Positions 1 through 13,073 of a stretch of DNA of 37,303 bases are shown one piece after another. Numbering within the stretch: position 1 is the first letter of the stretch; each line of letters opens with the position of its first letter. Source of the DNA: Mesaphorura yosii (taxonomy: Eukaryota; Arthropoda; Collembola; Poduromorpha; Tullbergiidae); contig WIXG01000574.1 in the NCBI GenBank assembly GCA_009869945.1, positions 1 through 37,303 of the forward strand, in the 5' to 3' direction. Under the pieces are notes generated by a model, which saw only the letters and a list, made by a program, of their open reading frames with translations, ran no database searches and was not told the DNA's origin. A program made the translations under genes and the position numbers.

Positions 1-3000
1 TCCAGTCCTCCGCCGACACTTCCCGGCCCGCCAGGCGACAGGCCTGACCCTCCGCTGCCTTCACCGCCGCCACCACCGAGCCGAGGCGTCTGCCGGGTCG
101 GCACTCCGTCGAAGGAGAGGACGAAAGTATTCGTTTCTGGGTCAAGTGCAAGACGGACTGTGTGCCAGGAGCCGTTCAGGGCGCGGGGGGCCTTCTCGGC
201 GGTGCGCGTGCCGTTGATGTAGACGGTGACGTACGCCATTGGCTGCGAGCTCGGGCCGGACGTTGATGTCGACGCGGGCGTGGGCTCCTGTTCGATGCCG
301 ATCTGCATCGACCGCTCGCCACGCCCGTCGTCTACGTGCAGGACGGAGCCCCCACGCTGGCTCCTGAATTTAAACTGAATCTCGTTGAAGGTCAGGTTCT
401 CAACGCCGAGAGGCGCGACGCTCCTGAATCGGTAGTGCGGGGAGTGCGAGGGCGAGGCGGAGCCGCTGGACGAGCCGCCGTCGAACGCGACGGCGCTCAC
501 GCACTCGAAGCCCTGCCCCTGCTGTACGTTGACGCAATCCGAGCCGCCTGGGCAGGAGACGATAGCGCAGGGTAGAAGGTGGCCGCATCGCTTTCCATCG
601 TACGCCGGCGGGCACTCGCACCTGAAATCATTCCACGTCACGACGCAGGCGCCTCCGTTCAGGCACGGGTCGATCCGGCAGGTATCGTCCGAGACAACGC
701 CCTTCTCGACGGACCCCAGCAGCTGCACTTGGCCGAGGGAGTCCCCCATCAGGTACGTCGCGTTGACTTGCGGGGCGAGCGGGAAGAATTCGACGACGTA
801 CTTCGTGCCGGAGCCGAAGGCGCCCCCGCCGCCCGAGCCGCTACCTCCCCCGCTACTGCTGCTGCTGCCGCTGCTGCTGGAGCTCGTCGACGTCGAAGAG
901 TGGGTCGACGTTTCGGAAAAGGAGACGCGGACGTCTTGAATCACGCCCTTGAAGGGCTCCATGCGGTTCGGGCCGGAGCCGAAGGCTCGGGCCCACGCTT
1001 CGCGGGTAGAGCGGGTATGGGCGTGGATTGCCGCGATGGTCGTTGAACCCCCGCCTCCGCCTGGCGTCGGGGCGGGAACTTCTTCGGTGCTCGCTTCGGC
1101 GCTGCTGTCGCGAGCCCCCGCGGCGACTGCTGCCGTAGCACCCTCTGTCGTGCTGGTCGTCGTCGAGCCCGCCGTTGTCGCCGCAGGCGCTGGCGGTATC
1201 CCGCCAATGTACATCACATCAGGATGGAAGAGCTGGCTGGGTTTGAGAGGGAGGCTCTTGCGAAAGTGCTCCGTCCCATTGACGTTAATCTTCACGAGCC
1301 CCTTCTCCTTCTGGAAGCTGATGAGGTGTGGCTCCCCGTCGTTGATCGCCAGTCCCCCGACCTTGTACGTCTCCTCCTTCGCCTCGTCGAGCTTTGCGAG
1401 CACGCCCAGCTGGCCGTCCTCCTCCACGTACGCTTCAATGAAAAGTCCCGAGCTGCCATGCACCGCCGCACCTCCGCCGCGGTTGTCAGTGAGCAAGAAA
1501 ATCGTGCCCCGCGGCTCTCGCGTGCGCACAAACATGCTGATTTCGAAGGAGCGTTCAAACTTTCGCCCGATTTCAAGGGGGATGTGCACGACGGCGATGG
1601 AGAGGTTTGTCGCCTCGTGGCCGAACGTGGCGGCGATGTACTGCGCCTCGCAGCGCCCGCCGAGGTACGGCCGGGGGCAGCGGCACTCGTACTTCTGCCA
1701 CAGGTCCGAGCAGCCCCCGCCGTTGGCGCAGGGGTTCGGGGCACACTGCTCCGCCCGCTTACAGCCGATCGTCACAACGCTAGTGTTGATCTTCACCGTG
1801 TCGAGGTCCTCTCCGGGAATGATTTTTCGGTCGTTGATGCGGATGTCCTGAATGCAGCCGACGAAGAAGGGCAGGTTCGTCAGCGTGGAAAGGCTCGGCG
1901 TGGCTCCACCAAGCACGGTCGTGTTGAAGCCCGTCTCGACCGGCTGCTCGGGCTCCGTCTGGATCGGGTGGATCGTCTGCTCGGCGTTAACCGACAAGGC
2001 GATGTGGGATTCGTTGATGAACACGTGCACGTGGTGCCACTCGGCGTTGTTGACGTTCGCCCCCGAGCTGATTCCGTTGAGGTTATTCAGGAGGCTCGAC
2101 TGCAGGTTGAGCTTCCCCGCCGAGAGGGTGAGCATAAAGTACGTCGAGCCCTGCCCTATTGCGATGAGGACCTCCGAGAGCGTCGTCCGGAAGCGGAAGG
2201 ACATTGTGTAGCGCCGTCGGAAGTTCTCGTCGTCCGTCAGCACCTCGGCGTAGCCCGACCCGTCGAACGCCAGCGTCGTGATTGTCTGGCAGAGGTTGCC
2301 TGCGAAGCCGTACTGGCACTGGCACTCGAAGCCGTGCTGCCCGCCCGCGTACGAAGGCTTGCAACTCCCGCCGTTGAAGCATTTCACGTTCGTGCAGCCA
2401 ATCAGCTCGACGGAGCAGTTTTTGGCGCCGTAGCCTTCTGGGCACACACAGGCATAGTCGGCGAGCTTGTCGACACACGTGCCGCGCTCACAAGGGCTGC
2501 TCGCGCACTCGTTGATCTCCGTTTCGCAGAGAGGGCCTTCGTACCCGGCGTGGCAGGAGCAGGTGAAGTTGTTTCGCCCGTCGATGCACTTGCCGTTTGG
2601 CCCACAGGGCGCTGGCGCACACTCATCGATGTCGATCTCGCAGTTGCGGCCGGTGTAGCCCGGAATGCAGTCGCAGACGTAGCCAGCGGCGTTGCTGAAG
2701 TTGAACGGGCCCTGGAAGAGAGCGGGGAGGCCGGCGGAGGGCTGTGGGGTAAAAGGAGACACAGATTAGACATTCCTGCAGCCAAATTTGTCGCGTGATT
2801 AATATTTTAGGGGCAAAATGAGTCCAGTAACTTCATGATTCACGCAAGACGTCATTTTTGTATAAATTTACGCCGTAAAATTAGAAAAATCGAACTTGGT
2901 GCTCATTTCATATGGCAAAATGAGACAATTTGAATACGGAGCGCATTTTATGGGGCGAACTAAGAATTCCTTGCTGAAAGCACTTACCGGGCTGTTGTAA

Positions 3001-6000
3001 AGGTTTTTATGGGATTTCTCCAGGCACGTGCCCTCATTCTGACAGGGATCGGCGGGCGTCGTGCACTCCGCGACGTCGTATTCACAGTCCGCTCCTTCGA
3101 AACCGTCGTGGCACTGGCAACTGTAGCTTTTGAATCCGTCCTGACAGTGCCCGTCGTTCTGGCATGGATTCCCGACGCAGTCGTCTATTTCCCGGTCGCA
3201 GAAGAACCCTTCAAAGCCCGTGTCCGTACAATTGCAACTGAAGGTGTTGATTAGATCCGTGCAGACGCCGCCATTGAGGCACGGCCGTGGCTCACATTCG
3301 TCAATGTTCACTTCGCACGAGTGGCCGGCGAACCCCGGCACGCAGTCGCATGTGTAATTCGCGACGGCATCCGCGCAGCTCCCGCCATTGTGGCAAGGAT
3401 TCGACTCGCACTCGTTGATTTCTTCTTCGCATTGCACTCCTTTGTAGCCGGCAGCGCACTGGCACCGGAATTTGTTAATTTCGTCCCAGCACGTGGCGCC
3501 GTTCTGGCAGGGGCTGCTCAGGCATTCGTCGAAATTGATGTTGCAGTTTTCGCCGGCGAAGCCGGGCAGACAGTAGCACTGATAGGAGTCGCCTTTAGGC
3601 TGACAGATGCCGTGCACGCAAGGATTCTTGCGACAGAACGCGTTTTCAATCTCGCAGCGTTCGCCGTAGTAGCCGGTTCCCTCGCAGGAGCAAGTGAAAG
3701 TCGGGCCAGGCGTGGCGCCGGATTCCGTCGAAGAAGCCCCCGTGGAGGAGGCTGGAGCCGTGGGCCCCCGAATGCAGACGCCGCCGTGTTCGCAGGGGCA
3801 GGCGAGAGTGACTTCCGTTGAAGGGCCGGCGTCGGGCGTCGCTGCTCCCGGCGGGCCCGCCGTGGTGGTCGTAGATGAAGCCGTCGTCACCGTCACCGCT
3901 GGCGTGGCCACGCCCGGGCCGCCGCCGGATGGTGCCGTGGTCGACAAATTCTCCGCCCGCCCGCCGAGCGGCCTGACCGTCGACTCCGCGGCGTGGATGT
4001 GCTCGACCTCCTGCCGACCTCCGCTGTTGCTGTGCTGCGCCTGCGGATCTTCCGTCGACACCGCCGCCTCGTTCGAGCTCGATCCCGAACTCAGCAGCAG
4101 CTCCTGAATGTCCGTGTTCGTGCTGTCCAGGATCGTCGTGAGGTTCGTGATAGTGTCCGCGGCCGAGATGCGGTCCTCGCAGTACTTCCCTGTGAACAGC
4201 GAATCTGCTGGGCAGCGGCACTGATTCACGGGGTGGTCCAGCAACTCGTAGCTCGGGCTCTCGTACTCGTGAGCGTGGCCCACGCCCGCCTCCGAAGAAG
4301 AGCGCTCGGCCGCTTCGCTCTCGTCGACAACATCGCAGCGTGCTCCGTTGGCGCACCGGGCGCAAAAGACGAAGGAGTCCGGCGTCGGGCAAGAGTGGAG
4401 CTGCCTCAGGTCCATCGACGGATCGGAGCAGGGCTCGTACGGGCTCGACGTCTCAAACTGGAAGTAGGCGGCCACATTCGCCGTCAAGCCAGACTGGAGA
4501 TCGACGTGTTCATTGTAGTAAGCCGACGAATCGGGAGCGGCCACGATTGGGACGCCGCTGAGCGTCGTGAGCTTGGCGCAGCCGACGAAACCGTCAAAGA
4601 AGAGGAGGCTCTGATGTCGAGGCGGGATGCTGATCAGGTTTACGATCGATTGAGTGAACGGAGATGCCTCAGAGCCCGATACGGACGCGCCTTCGCCGCC
4701 GCTGCTGAGTGAGTTCCCGCCGCCCTGCGCTGAACCTGCGGCTGGAGGTTCGTCTGGCACCGACGGCGAATTCGGCACGACCATGTAAGAGACTCGGCTA
4801 CCATTGAAGAGTAGAGCGTGCCACTGCCCGTCGACGACTTGCCGGATGGCAGTTTCACTGATCCGTTGGCCGTTCCGGTTGAGTACGGTGTATGTCAGGT
4901 TCCTGGTCACAGGATTGATGCCGATAATGAATCGATTCTGTGGAGAGCAAGAAGATAAGAATTATATACGGATTCAAAGTGCAATGGCAGTCGCACACTT
5001 GTCGCGCTGTTGAATGCTGGTCTAATTAACTTAATTAGTCAATTCACCAAGCAACAGCAGTCGTAGAGTTTTAAGTTTCAACTCGAGTGTCGACGAGTTT
5101 CGGCTTCGGTTCAGAGCGCCTTTGTCCTGAATTTCCGCCACGCATCACGGCGGCGACCGTGTAAAGAAGGGAAATGGCAAAGACAAAGATGAGCTCTTAA
5201 TTGCGCCTTTTATGACAACAAAACAATTCTTCTTTGAGTTTTTTTGCCTAATGACTGCGTAAATTAAAGATAATGAACCCAGCACCGACTCTTGACTGCT
5301 GATTGTTGATTGCATGAAAAGGAAACCACGAAAAAGAAACCAAGAGCCAAGACAAAGAAAGGAAGAGCAGCCAGCAGGAGCGGAGGTTCGGTTTCATCTT
5401 CTTTTTCTTAATCTTCCCCATATCTCGATTATCTTCGTCTTGGCATAAAATCCACCAAAATCAGATTCGACAATGGGCTTATTACAAATTGTATTCATCG
5501 CCTACACGCCGCCAATCCGCAACTCGTCGAGAATTTGGCAATTTGGGGCAAAAATCCACATTTTATTAAGAAACCACCAGGCAACCGGCACTCGGCATGA
5601 TACTGGTTTGGCTAACCGCAAATGACAACTGGCAATTTTACGTCAGTATCACGTCAATCAAGTTCTGCTTGATCTGATTTCTCTCTTCCTTATCAACTTA
5701 TCAGTCAGTGTCAAGGCGAGATGATTGACATGGGAATCTTTCCATTTAATTAACTCGGCGGCTCTCACGGAAGCTATTTAATCCTAATTTTTCTACTTAA
5801 GCCTATTTTGAGGCGTTACCTCACTAATCCACTGAAAACAGCCAAATACCACACAAATCTGACCATAATTTACGAATTCCATGGCCAATTTCGTTATTTC
5901 GTACGCAAAGCGGGAGAGTCACTCAAAATTCGGTCGAGCTGGTACAAAATGCACGCGAATCGGGTCAGACCCGAACTAAATTCGAACGAATTCTCTAGCA

Positions 6001-7053
6001 AGTTGCAAAGATTTTCGTTTCAGTCTTCAGTTTTCCGTTTATCAAGAAAAATCATGATCGTGAAAGAGAATTAAATTAATCCATGTCAAGTTGCCCTACA
6101 CTCTGCTTGTAGCGTGTTATTGTTGTGGGTAAGTAACAAATTAACGTGCATTGTTATCATCTTATTGTGTCGGTGGTGGCGCTATTCGCTGTTTATCGTG
6201 TTAACCAAACAATCGTGATTCGTGATTCTTGATTCTGCATCGTGCTGATCTACATCGACGAGTGCCGAGTGCTAATTACGTTACCAACACACAAGCCAGC
6301 ATTTCAAGTACAAAAATACAGTTAAGATTCGCGAAACTGAAGCTCAGCCGAGCGTGATTTACGCGAATACGAAGTACGAGTATGAATGTGAAGGCAATTG
6401 CTAATTGCATCGCGAATCGCGAAATCATTCAACCATGCGCAAAAATAAACACAACTCGAGTCAAGATGCCGAATCGTCATTGACACAGATCTTCATCTTT
6501 TATCTTTAGGTCAAGATTCAAAACTTCAAATCTTCCCGCCGCAACTTACATTTGTGATGAGATTCCCAAAGGCGCAGGCGGTCCTGAACTGCAGCTGGAA
6601 CGGATCCGTTAGGCTTTTGTAGGTGAGGAGCGTCGAGTTGATGCGGCGGTTACTGGATGCGAGGCCCGTGATGAAGTACGCGGGCGCCGCCGACGCGCCG
6701 CGGCTGCCGTAGGAGCTGGAGCTGGACGCGGGCAGGAAGTAGTCGTCGTCGTATCCCGCAGCTGCGGCGGAGCTGCCGCCCTCGGGCGAGGAGTTGTGCA
6801 GGAGCTGGGCAGTGGCATTCAGGGTCAAGGCGCAGAGGCAAAGGCAGGTGAGTAGGACGGAGGCGGTGGCGCTAGAGAGCAAGGGCAGGAGCCTCCAACT
6901 CCACGAGGACGAACACCCTCTGGTTGGAGGAGTGCTGGAATGAGTAATACTGACTGAGTCTCCTTCTTGCAGGCGTTCGGACCCAAGCGTTAGTTCCATG
7001 ACGGAGGCGCCAAATCGTCGCCCCTCCTCAGGCTCTGGGCTTTGGCGGCTCAT
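1..7053 (-). CDS. crb: Crumbs apical-polarity protein, 5' part (3 coding exons)
   Basis: Exons on the minus strand are 7053-6550, 4937-2988 and 2741 to beyond base 1, all joined in phase 0 at GT-AG borders, giving about 1,731 residues before the window ends. Exon 1 has a long N-region and a hydrophobic stretch (about residues 54-83), then the start of a laminin-G domain that continues in exon 2. Exon 2 carries about eight EGF repeats, the last split by intron 2. Exon 3 carries EGF repeats, LamG, EGF, LamG, two EGFs and the start of another LamG. The motifs ISMFVRTREPRG, NGTEHFRKSL and FKGVIQDVRV, and an EGF with the insert LPALFQGPFNFSNAAGY, match my knowledge of insect Crumbs. Crumbs is a type I apical membrane protein that sets epithelial polarity with Stardust/PATJ through its cytoplasmic tail, which lies outside this window. 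The orthologue call is very secure; the ATG choice is reasonable because an acceptor lies 66 bases upstream. Confidence 0.96.
4938..6549 (-). other. crb intron 1, no gene seen
   Basis: This 1.6-kb stretch starts with a consensus donor (GTAAGT just below 6550) and ends with a CAG acceptor at 4938-4940. Both strands contain only short ORFs with no family resemblance. It is AT-rich, with recurring GAATC/GATTC words near 6200-6240 and CTTATC (GATA-factor-like) sites near 5690-5705. An enhancer is possible but not shown. Confidence 0.8.
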
Positions 7054-7118
7054 TCTGAAGCGGCGAGTCTCCCGCGTGGGCGTGGGCGTCGATGTCCGTG
7101 ACGACCGTGGCAGTGAAT
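7051..7118 (-). promoter_or_regulatory. crb: 5' UTR end and acceptor of the crb start exon
   Basis: On the minus strand a T-rich tract followed by CAG at 7119-7121 gives a strong splice acceptor. The exon then runs 65 bases to the ATG at 7053-7051. The reading frame stays open upstream of the acceptor, but that extension (KMARNSN and so on) has no signal or domain character, so it is best read as intron. Confidence 0.6.
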
Positions 7119-10100
7119 CTGAAATAAAAAAATCAAGAAAATCATCAGAAACATGCAGTATGGCCAAACCGGGTAAGAAATTGCCAGGAAATTGCATTGA
7201 GTTTGAATTTCGAGCCATTTTATGAGGAAATTCACGCTGTGTTTGTTTTATTTGCATTTAAGGTTCAATTCAATCAATTTATTCATTCAGGAACTGCAGC
7301 GTAACATGAATGAATTAGAGCAGAGTGCAGCCTGCATTGCAGTACGCGTACAATGGAGGAGGAAATGGAATTCTAATCTGTTATTTGTTAATTGCGTTAT
7401 GCCGTGTCTGTGAATTAATCAGGCGAGTTTGAGCCAAGCAACAAACACTCCATAGCTCTCAAGTATTAAGGTGTGTTGTGTACGAAGAGAATAAGCCATA
7501 AATTATGCGAATACAAGCACGACACGACGACGCTGCTCCAAAGCTCAAGTAGAAGAGTACAGGAGGATTATAAACAGCTCATCTTCATCCGCATCTTCAT
7601 TTTCATATCGCAAGGCTTATTCTCATGATGCGATGGCGATACTCAAGAATGAAAGATGAGCTCAATAACCTCTGTGGCTGCGGCCGGCCACAATTTAACA
7701 CCTCAAGCACGCAATTTTTAAAGCCAGATGTAAAAATCTCTGCGAAAATGTGAGAAGACTTCATTATCGCATCTTACAAAAACGGCCATCAAAATTTTCA
7801 CAAGACGCGAGCAGAAAATGACAAAATTCGAGTTACGAACAGGAAACGCGACATTTTTGGACCAAAATTACGAGCAAAACAAATAAACCAGTGCAAATTT
7901 GCTTCGCAAACGGAAATTTCGCCAAAACCACAAATCCACGAGTGGTGAATGGTAGGCGAATTTTGGGTGCTGCACGAATCGAGAATGTGAATGGTGAATG
8001 GCGAATCTCAGCTGAAACGGTTTCTCAGCTTCATTTCATCTTTCATCATCTCGTGCGAATTTTTGCCCTGCCTTTGTCTGCATTGCCATTCGCGATTTGC
8101 CGTTGGCAGTTCATGCGATTCGAATTATGAAGATTGCAATTCTGCCGTCACGAAACGGTAACAGGCAGCACAGTTCAATTGCTGTGCAGCAATTTAACGC
8201 AAGCTTGGCTTGGCTCCTGTCGTAATGTCGACATACACTGAAAAAGATCATCAATTTCAATTCGCAATGCTCGTAAGACTTTGCCGTTGAATCTGTCAAT
8301 CAGCAATCAGAATCAGAAGCCTTAACAAAGAGATCTTTGCCTTTGCCAGCAGTAGCAGCGCGAATCTCAGCAATTTGAAGGCTGCACTGCAAATTAAGCA
8401 GTATAGTCGGACCGGAATCCAAGTCAAGCCAAAACCGAACCAAGTCAAGCACCAATTTGCCAATTACAATTACGAATTGCATCAGCCAGCTCAGCAATTG
8501 CAAATTGCAGTCTAGTCTAATTTAATTAACTTTGGTTGAGTTGCAGTCACAGCCTCAGCCAGCTCAAGTATTCTACACTTCAAATTGCGATGGCGAAAAT
8601 TCGGGTCAGCAATTCGCAATTCAATTGCAGTTCGTGATTGGTGATTCAAATTTTTCAAGTACCACCACGCAAGCATTTTTGAAACGAATTAAGTTCAGTA
8701 ACTCAAGTACGGCGTGAATCATCATTGTTAGTCATTCATTCACTCATTCATCAGTTTTACGACCCCGATGGCAATGACACACAAAATCCGGCTGTACTAA
8801 GCAAAATTGCAAGAAAATTGACGCAGTTGTCAGCTTGGCTCCGAATCCGGTGGGTTCAAAGTTTAAACGCTAATTTGCATTGCATGATGTCAATTACGTC
8901 TGCAGGAGCCCAGACCAGGAGTCAAAGACAAGCGAAAGGGAAATTGCAAATGATAAAGTATGGGAATAATGAGCAAAAAAACCGACAGCGAAAGACAACC
9001 ACGTCACGAGGCCCAAAGACAATGGAACATTAAAAAATTGAAACGAAAAACACATAAAATCTAGAGTTCTCGGCACTCGACTCTCGTTTATCGCTATCGT
9101 CTTGTTGCTTGTAATCGTCATCGTCGCCGTCGTCGCATTTCATAATTATTTGACAGCCGTCACAAAAACTGGCATGTTAAGGCTTAAATTCACCCAAGAC
9201 TCAAGATTTTGCTCCTGTGACTCCTGCCGACTGTCAAATTACAGCTTTCAAGCCACTTTTACATCCCACGAACACTCAGAACAGGAAAAGACGGGGAAAT
9301 GATGGCATTTGACGTAATTTCGCGATGCAGTGTTTCTTCTTTGGTGGTAAATTGCTGCCCAAATCATGAGAAAACTGTAAACGTAAACTGAAGGAGTCAG
9401 TCAGGCTCCGTTTAATGACAATTTCATCTTTGCAGCAGTGCAGGAGGCTCGAAGCCAGGAAGAATACGACAAATTGGTACACGCTTGACGCTCGATGCTT
9501 AATGCTTGACTAATTTAACTTGGTTTGGTAGACTTCCTGTGCTGTGACAGCAACAACGATATTTATTTGGATAACTGTGCTTGTGCTGAGGATCCGTTCC
9601 GCGTCCGTTTCCCGCTCCACAACTGCAATGTCATTGTCACCTCGTCGTCTGGCCGGAATTTTTCGGCGCCCAAGCCTAAAACTCAAGAATCCAACACAAC
9701 AGCACAAGAAAGAGGACAATTAACGCCTACAACAATTGCAAGCAAGCGGCCCGAACGGACGAAGTATGAAATTCGTAAGAAACGCGTGAACCACTTCAAG
9801 ATTACGACCGGATGTAAAAAATTTGAGTAGCAGGCTGGCAATGACTCGCAAAGTAGTCAAAATTGTTTGCCTTTGCCTCCTTGCGTGCCTGCCGTGCCTC
9901 GAGTCTCAACCTGCGCCTGCCTGGCTGGAGGGTTTCGTGACGAGCTGAAGACAAAGACAAAGCCAACCCAGCCCAAGAGATTAACGCAACAATCATACGA
10001 TTCGAAGACAAAGAAGACGACAGGCAATTAAATCCAGCACGGCCGAACCCGACAAACACACTGGGAAGGGAATTTGGCATTTGGCACATGTAATTCTATT

Positions 10101-13023
10101 CTACGTCCAAGAAACGATGATAACCACCGGCAAAACAACAGCGAGGGCGATGTTTACTTGCCCGATTTTCTTCGCCCTCACGAATTTCGCAATACGCAAG
10201 AATAAAATGCAAAATGCTCGAAGAAAGGAAGTTGACTCAGACCTCAGACGCATTGTAGGACGGACGGACTGCTGTTACGGTTGGTTGACTCCCTGCGCCT
10301 TGCCTGCCATGCCTAATTGCCAGCAAAAAGAATCCCAGCACAGAAACCAGCAGAAAGATTGAGGAAAAAGGAAGTCGAAAATCGAAACGCAAAATGCACT
10401 TCGCAGGACAGGACAGCTCGCATCGCTTAATTTAGTTGTCTCGGACTTAATTTAGCGTGTGGCTTGAAAAAATTCGTCAAGACGAAGATGCGGCTCGACT
10501 GTAGTGGACCAAAATCCAAAGCGCCTAAGACACAAAGCCCAGCAGCCAAGCCAAGTTGGCCCTGAAATCAGTTGAGCTGTGCACTGAATACCAATTAAAT
10601 CACTGCCGGCACCGGCACGATTACGCAAGCCGAAAGCAATTACTGCTGGGCTCGAATTACTGCGCTTGCGCTATGCACTGTAATTATGCGAATAAATTAC
10701 GTGGCCAAGCGCAGAGTGCAGCGAGCCTTTTCGCCAATTCGCCAATTCATAGAAGTCGGCAGCTTTGAGGAGGAAGATTCGCTTGCAAGTCCAATCTGGC
10801 CTTAATCACAAGCATGTACTTCTCTGCACTGCACTGCACTTGAATTGAAGTCAATGCCAATTATAATTACAATTATGGCCGGCCGTAATTGTGGTGAGTG
10901 AGTTACTGAGTTCATTTCTGCCCTCATTCTCATGCCTGCTCTCGATCGAAATTAACCCGGCGATTACAACCGCCTCGAAACCTTGAAGCGCATGCTTTCT
11001 TGAAGAGAGATTTAATTACTGCGGTGCGCTGCGATGATTTGAATTGAGTTGGAATTTTCTCTTTAATTTATGGGCAGGCGGGGAATTACAAACGACCAGC
11101 GAAGTCGATGACTCATGAAAGGAAAGTTGGACGAACGGACGTCGACACGGAAGACAGAAGCCAAAACGAAAAGGACCCAATTTGGCCGGTAAATTCAATT
11201 ATTTTAGGGCCAGATTGCAACTTACCTTCGCCGTGGCAGTCCGACAGTTGCGATTGCAATCTTCTCGTTGCCGCTGCGGTTAAGCTGATGAGTTCATCTT
11301 CCTGTTTTTGATGGCGATGGCCCGGGTCTAAGCCCCAGTCCGTTTCCATTTTAATCGACCTAATCTTTTTCTTACGCTTGTGGTTAGTTGGCTAATCTTA
11401 ATCTTGTCGGTCACATTTCAATTTTGATTTTGCAGGCACTCACATTCGTTGGCGTTTGGCATGTCGCGGACGGAATTTTTTGGACTGACTGAAAGACTGA
11501 GCTTACTAGCAGAGCAATGAACGAACGTGAATCAGGCGACTGACTGAACCGCGTGTAGCGTATTTCGTCCTGTATCTTATCAGTATCACTTTCACATACA
11601 GCCGGAGAACAGCGAGCTTATCGCTTCCTACTCAGGAATAGACTCTTATCAGCAGGTCTTTAATTGGATACACATTCAAACAGTGGCAGAGCAGCAGTGG
11701 AGCAGGTACGAAAGAAAAATACGAAAGGACGGAGGATTACAGCGACTGTGACTGGCTGCGATTGTAATTGCAATTGAAATGGAATGCGAATGTCAACTGC
11801 TGCTTACGCGCACGATGCTAAAAATATTTTCGTGTCGTCGTGGCGTATCCTTCAGCATACGTAATTCAAACTTGGTTCGGCTTAAGTTTGCACTGCACTG
11901 CAAATACAATCGACAATAAAAGACAATTGGAATTCGCAATCGTACAACACAACATAAACGCGAACACAAACGCTGGCACGCAACTCGCGATTTGCGAATG
12001 ACGAATCGTTGTTCTTTGTCAATAAATCAATAAAAAAGTTTTACGCGAATTAAAGCCATTAATCGCGACTTGTTCGAAGGCGCGAGGCAGCCAACTTTTT
12101 AGGAAATTGACTGGAAATGGGCTAATCGGCCGTCAGTTTATCGACAAAACTTGAACTTTTGCACTAATTTCGTTCGCGAACGCCGACTGCTGCTGTGCCC
12201 GGCACGACGGGACGGGAAACGGAACGGAGCCGGACAGGTGTGGATTAACTCGCTGACGACGACGTTCACTTTACTCACATTCTTAAGCGGTGACTGCCGA
12301 TTGTCGATTGCTTCTTGGTTCCGTGGCCTGGCCTTTCCAAGTAATGAATGCTAAATGTTAATGCGAATACGATGGGAATGCAAAATGTAAATGAAATGTA
12401 TGGGGCTTTTGCTTTTGCTGACACGGCAGACACGGCAAGGCAGCCGGACAGCGACAAAAAATGCAACGAACCCTCCACTCGACTCGTACCCACTTGCACC
12501 TCGTCGTGTACTCGCAATGAACAGGTAAAAATGTGCAGGTTACCTGCGCAAAGTGCTTGCAGGGGTTTTCTTGAGCGAGAGGCAATGAACATGCAATCCA
12601 ACAATGCAGCAATGGTAACATGATCATTATGGCATCTGCTTTAAGGAAAACACCCCCTTTTACTGTTTTTACGTGTATTTCCTACGTATTCGTGTACCTG
12701 CGCTCATAATCCACAATCCACAGAGCAGAGACCGGATTAACTGCGAGAGCCTGCCTGGCCTGGGTTCATATTTCATGGCATTCACATCACATTCACCAAC
12801 CCTCTTCACAACGTCCGTGTACGCGTTGATTGTTGTTGTTTACTCCATGGCTCCGGGCAACAGGTGCGGTGCCTCCATTCGAGTTGCTCTTTGCTTTAAG
12901 CCTTGTGCTGTGTGTTTACGGGCCCGGGCTCCGTGATCCAAAAACTGTAGCAGCAGAGTACCGAAATGCGAAAGAATGAATGCGAACTGAATGCCGGTCG
13001 AATCAGAGCAACGACAATGCGAA
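7119..13023. other. 5.9-kb region without a supportable gene (crb upstream / 5' UTR intron)
   Basis: A polypyrimidine tract and CAG acceptor end at 7119 on the minus strand, just before the crb start exon. At least the nearest part of this region is therefore probably a 5'-UTR intron of crb. ORFs here are short, many lack ATG starts, and none resembles a known family. The sequence is full of short AATT-centred words (CAATTG, GCAATT, AATTAC), densest near 8400-8720 and 10560-11060. CTTATC sites cluster near 11575-11660. The upstream crb exon and promoter cannot be placed. Confidence 0.6.
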
Positions 13024-13029
13024 TTTATT
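13024..13029 (-). terminator. AATAAA poly(A) signal of the small secreted peptide gene
   Basis: Canonical AATAAA on the minus strand, 45 bases downstream of the peptide stop codon, which supports a short independent transcript. Confidence 0.6.
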
Positions 13030-13073
13030 GGTCTGTCATTTGAATGCATGCACGAATACACATGGATTTATGC

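Noticed and set aside
1224..2798. Long plus-strand ORF (524 codons) opposite crb, and several other long ORFs there
   Set aside because: The minus strand encodes clear EGF/LamG domains; the plus ORFs are by-products of its GC-rich codons and contain no domain pattern.
7891..8130. 79-residue plus-strand ORF upstream of crb
   Set aside because: Non-ATG start, AT-word-rich composition and no signal or motif; expected by chance in 6 kb of noncoding DNA.
9102..9302. Hydrophobic N-terminus ORF resembling a signal peptide
   Set aside because: It begins with TTG, with no ATG, and the hydrophobic run comes from a simple GTCGTC-type stretch.
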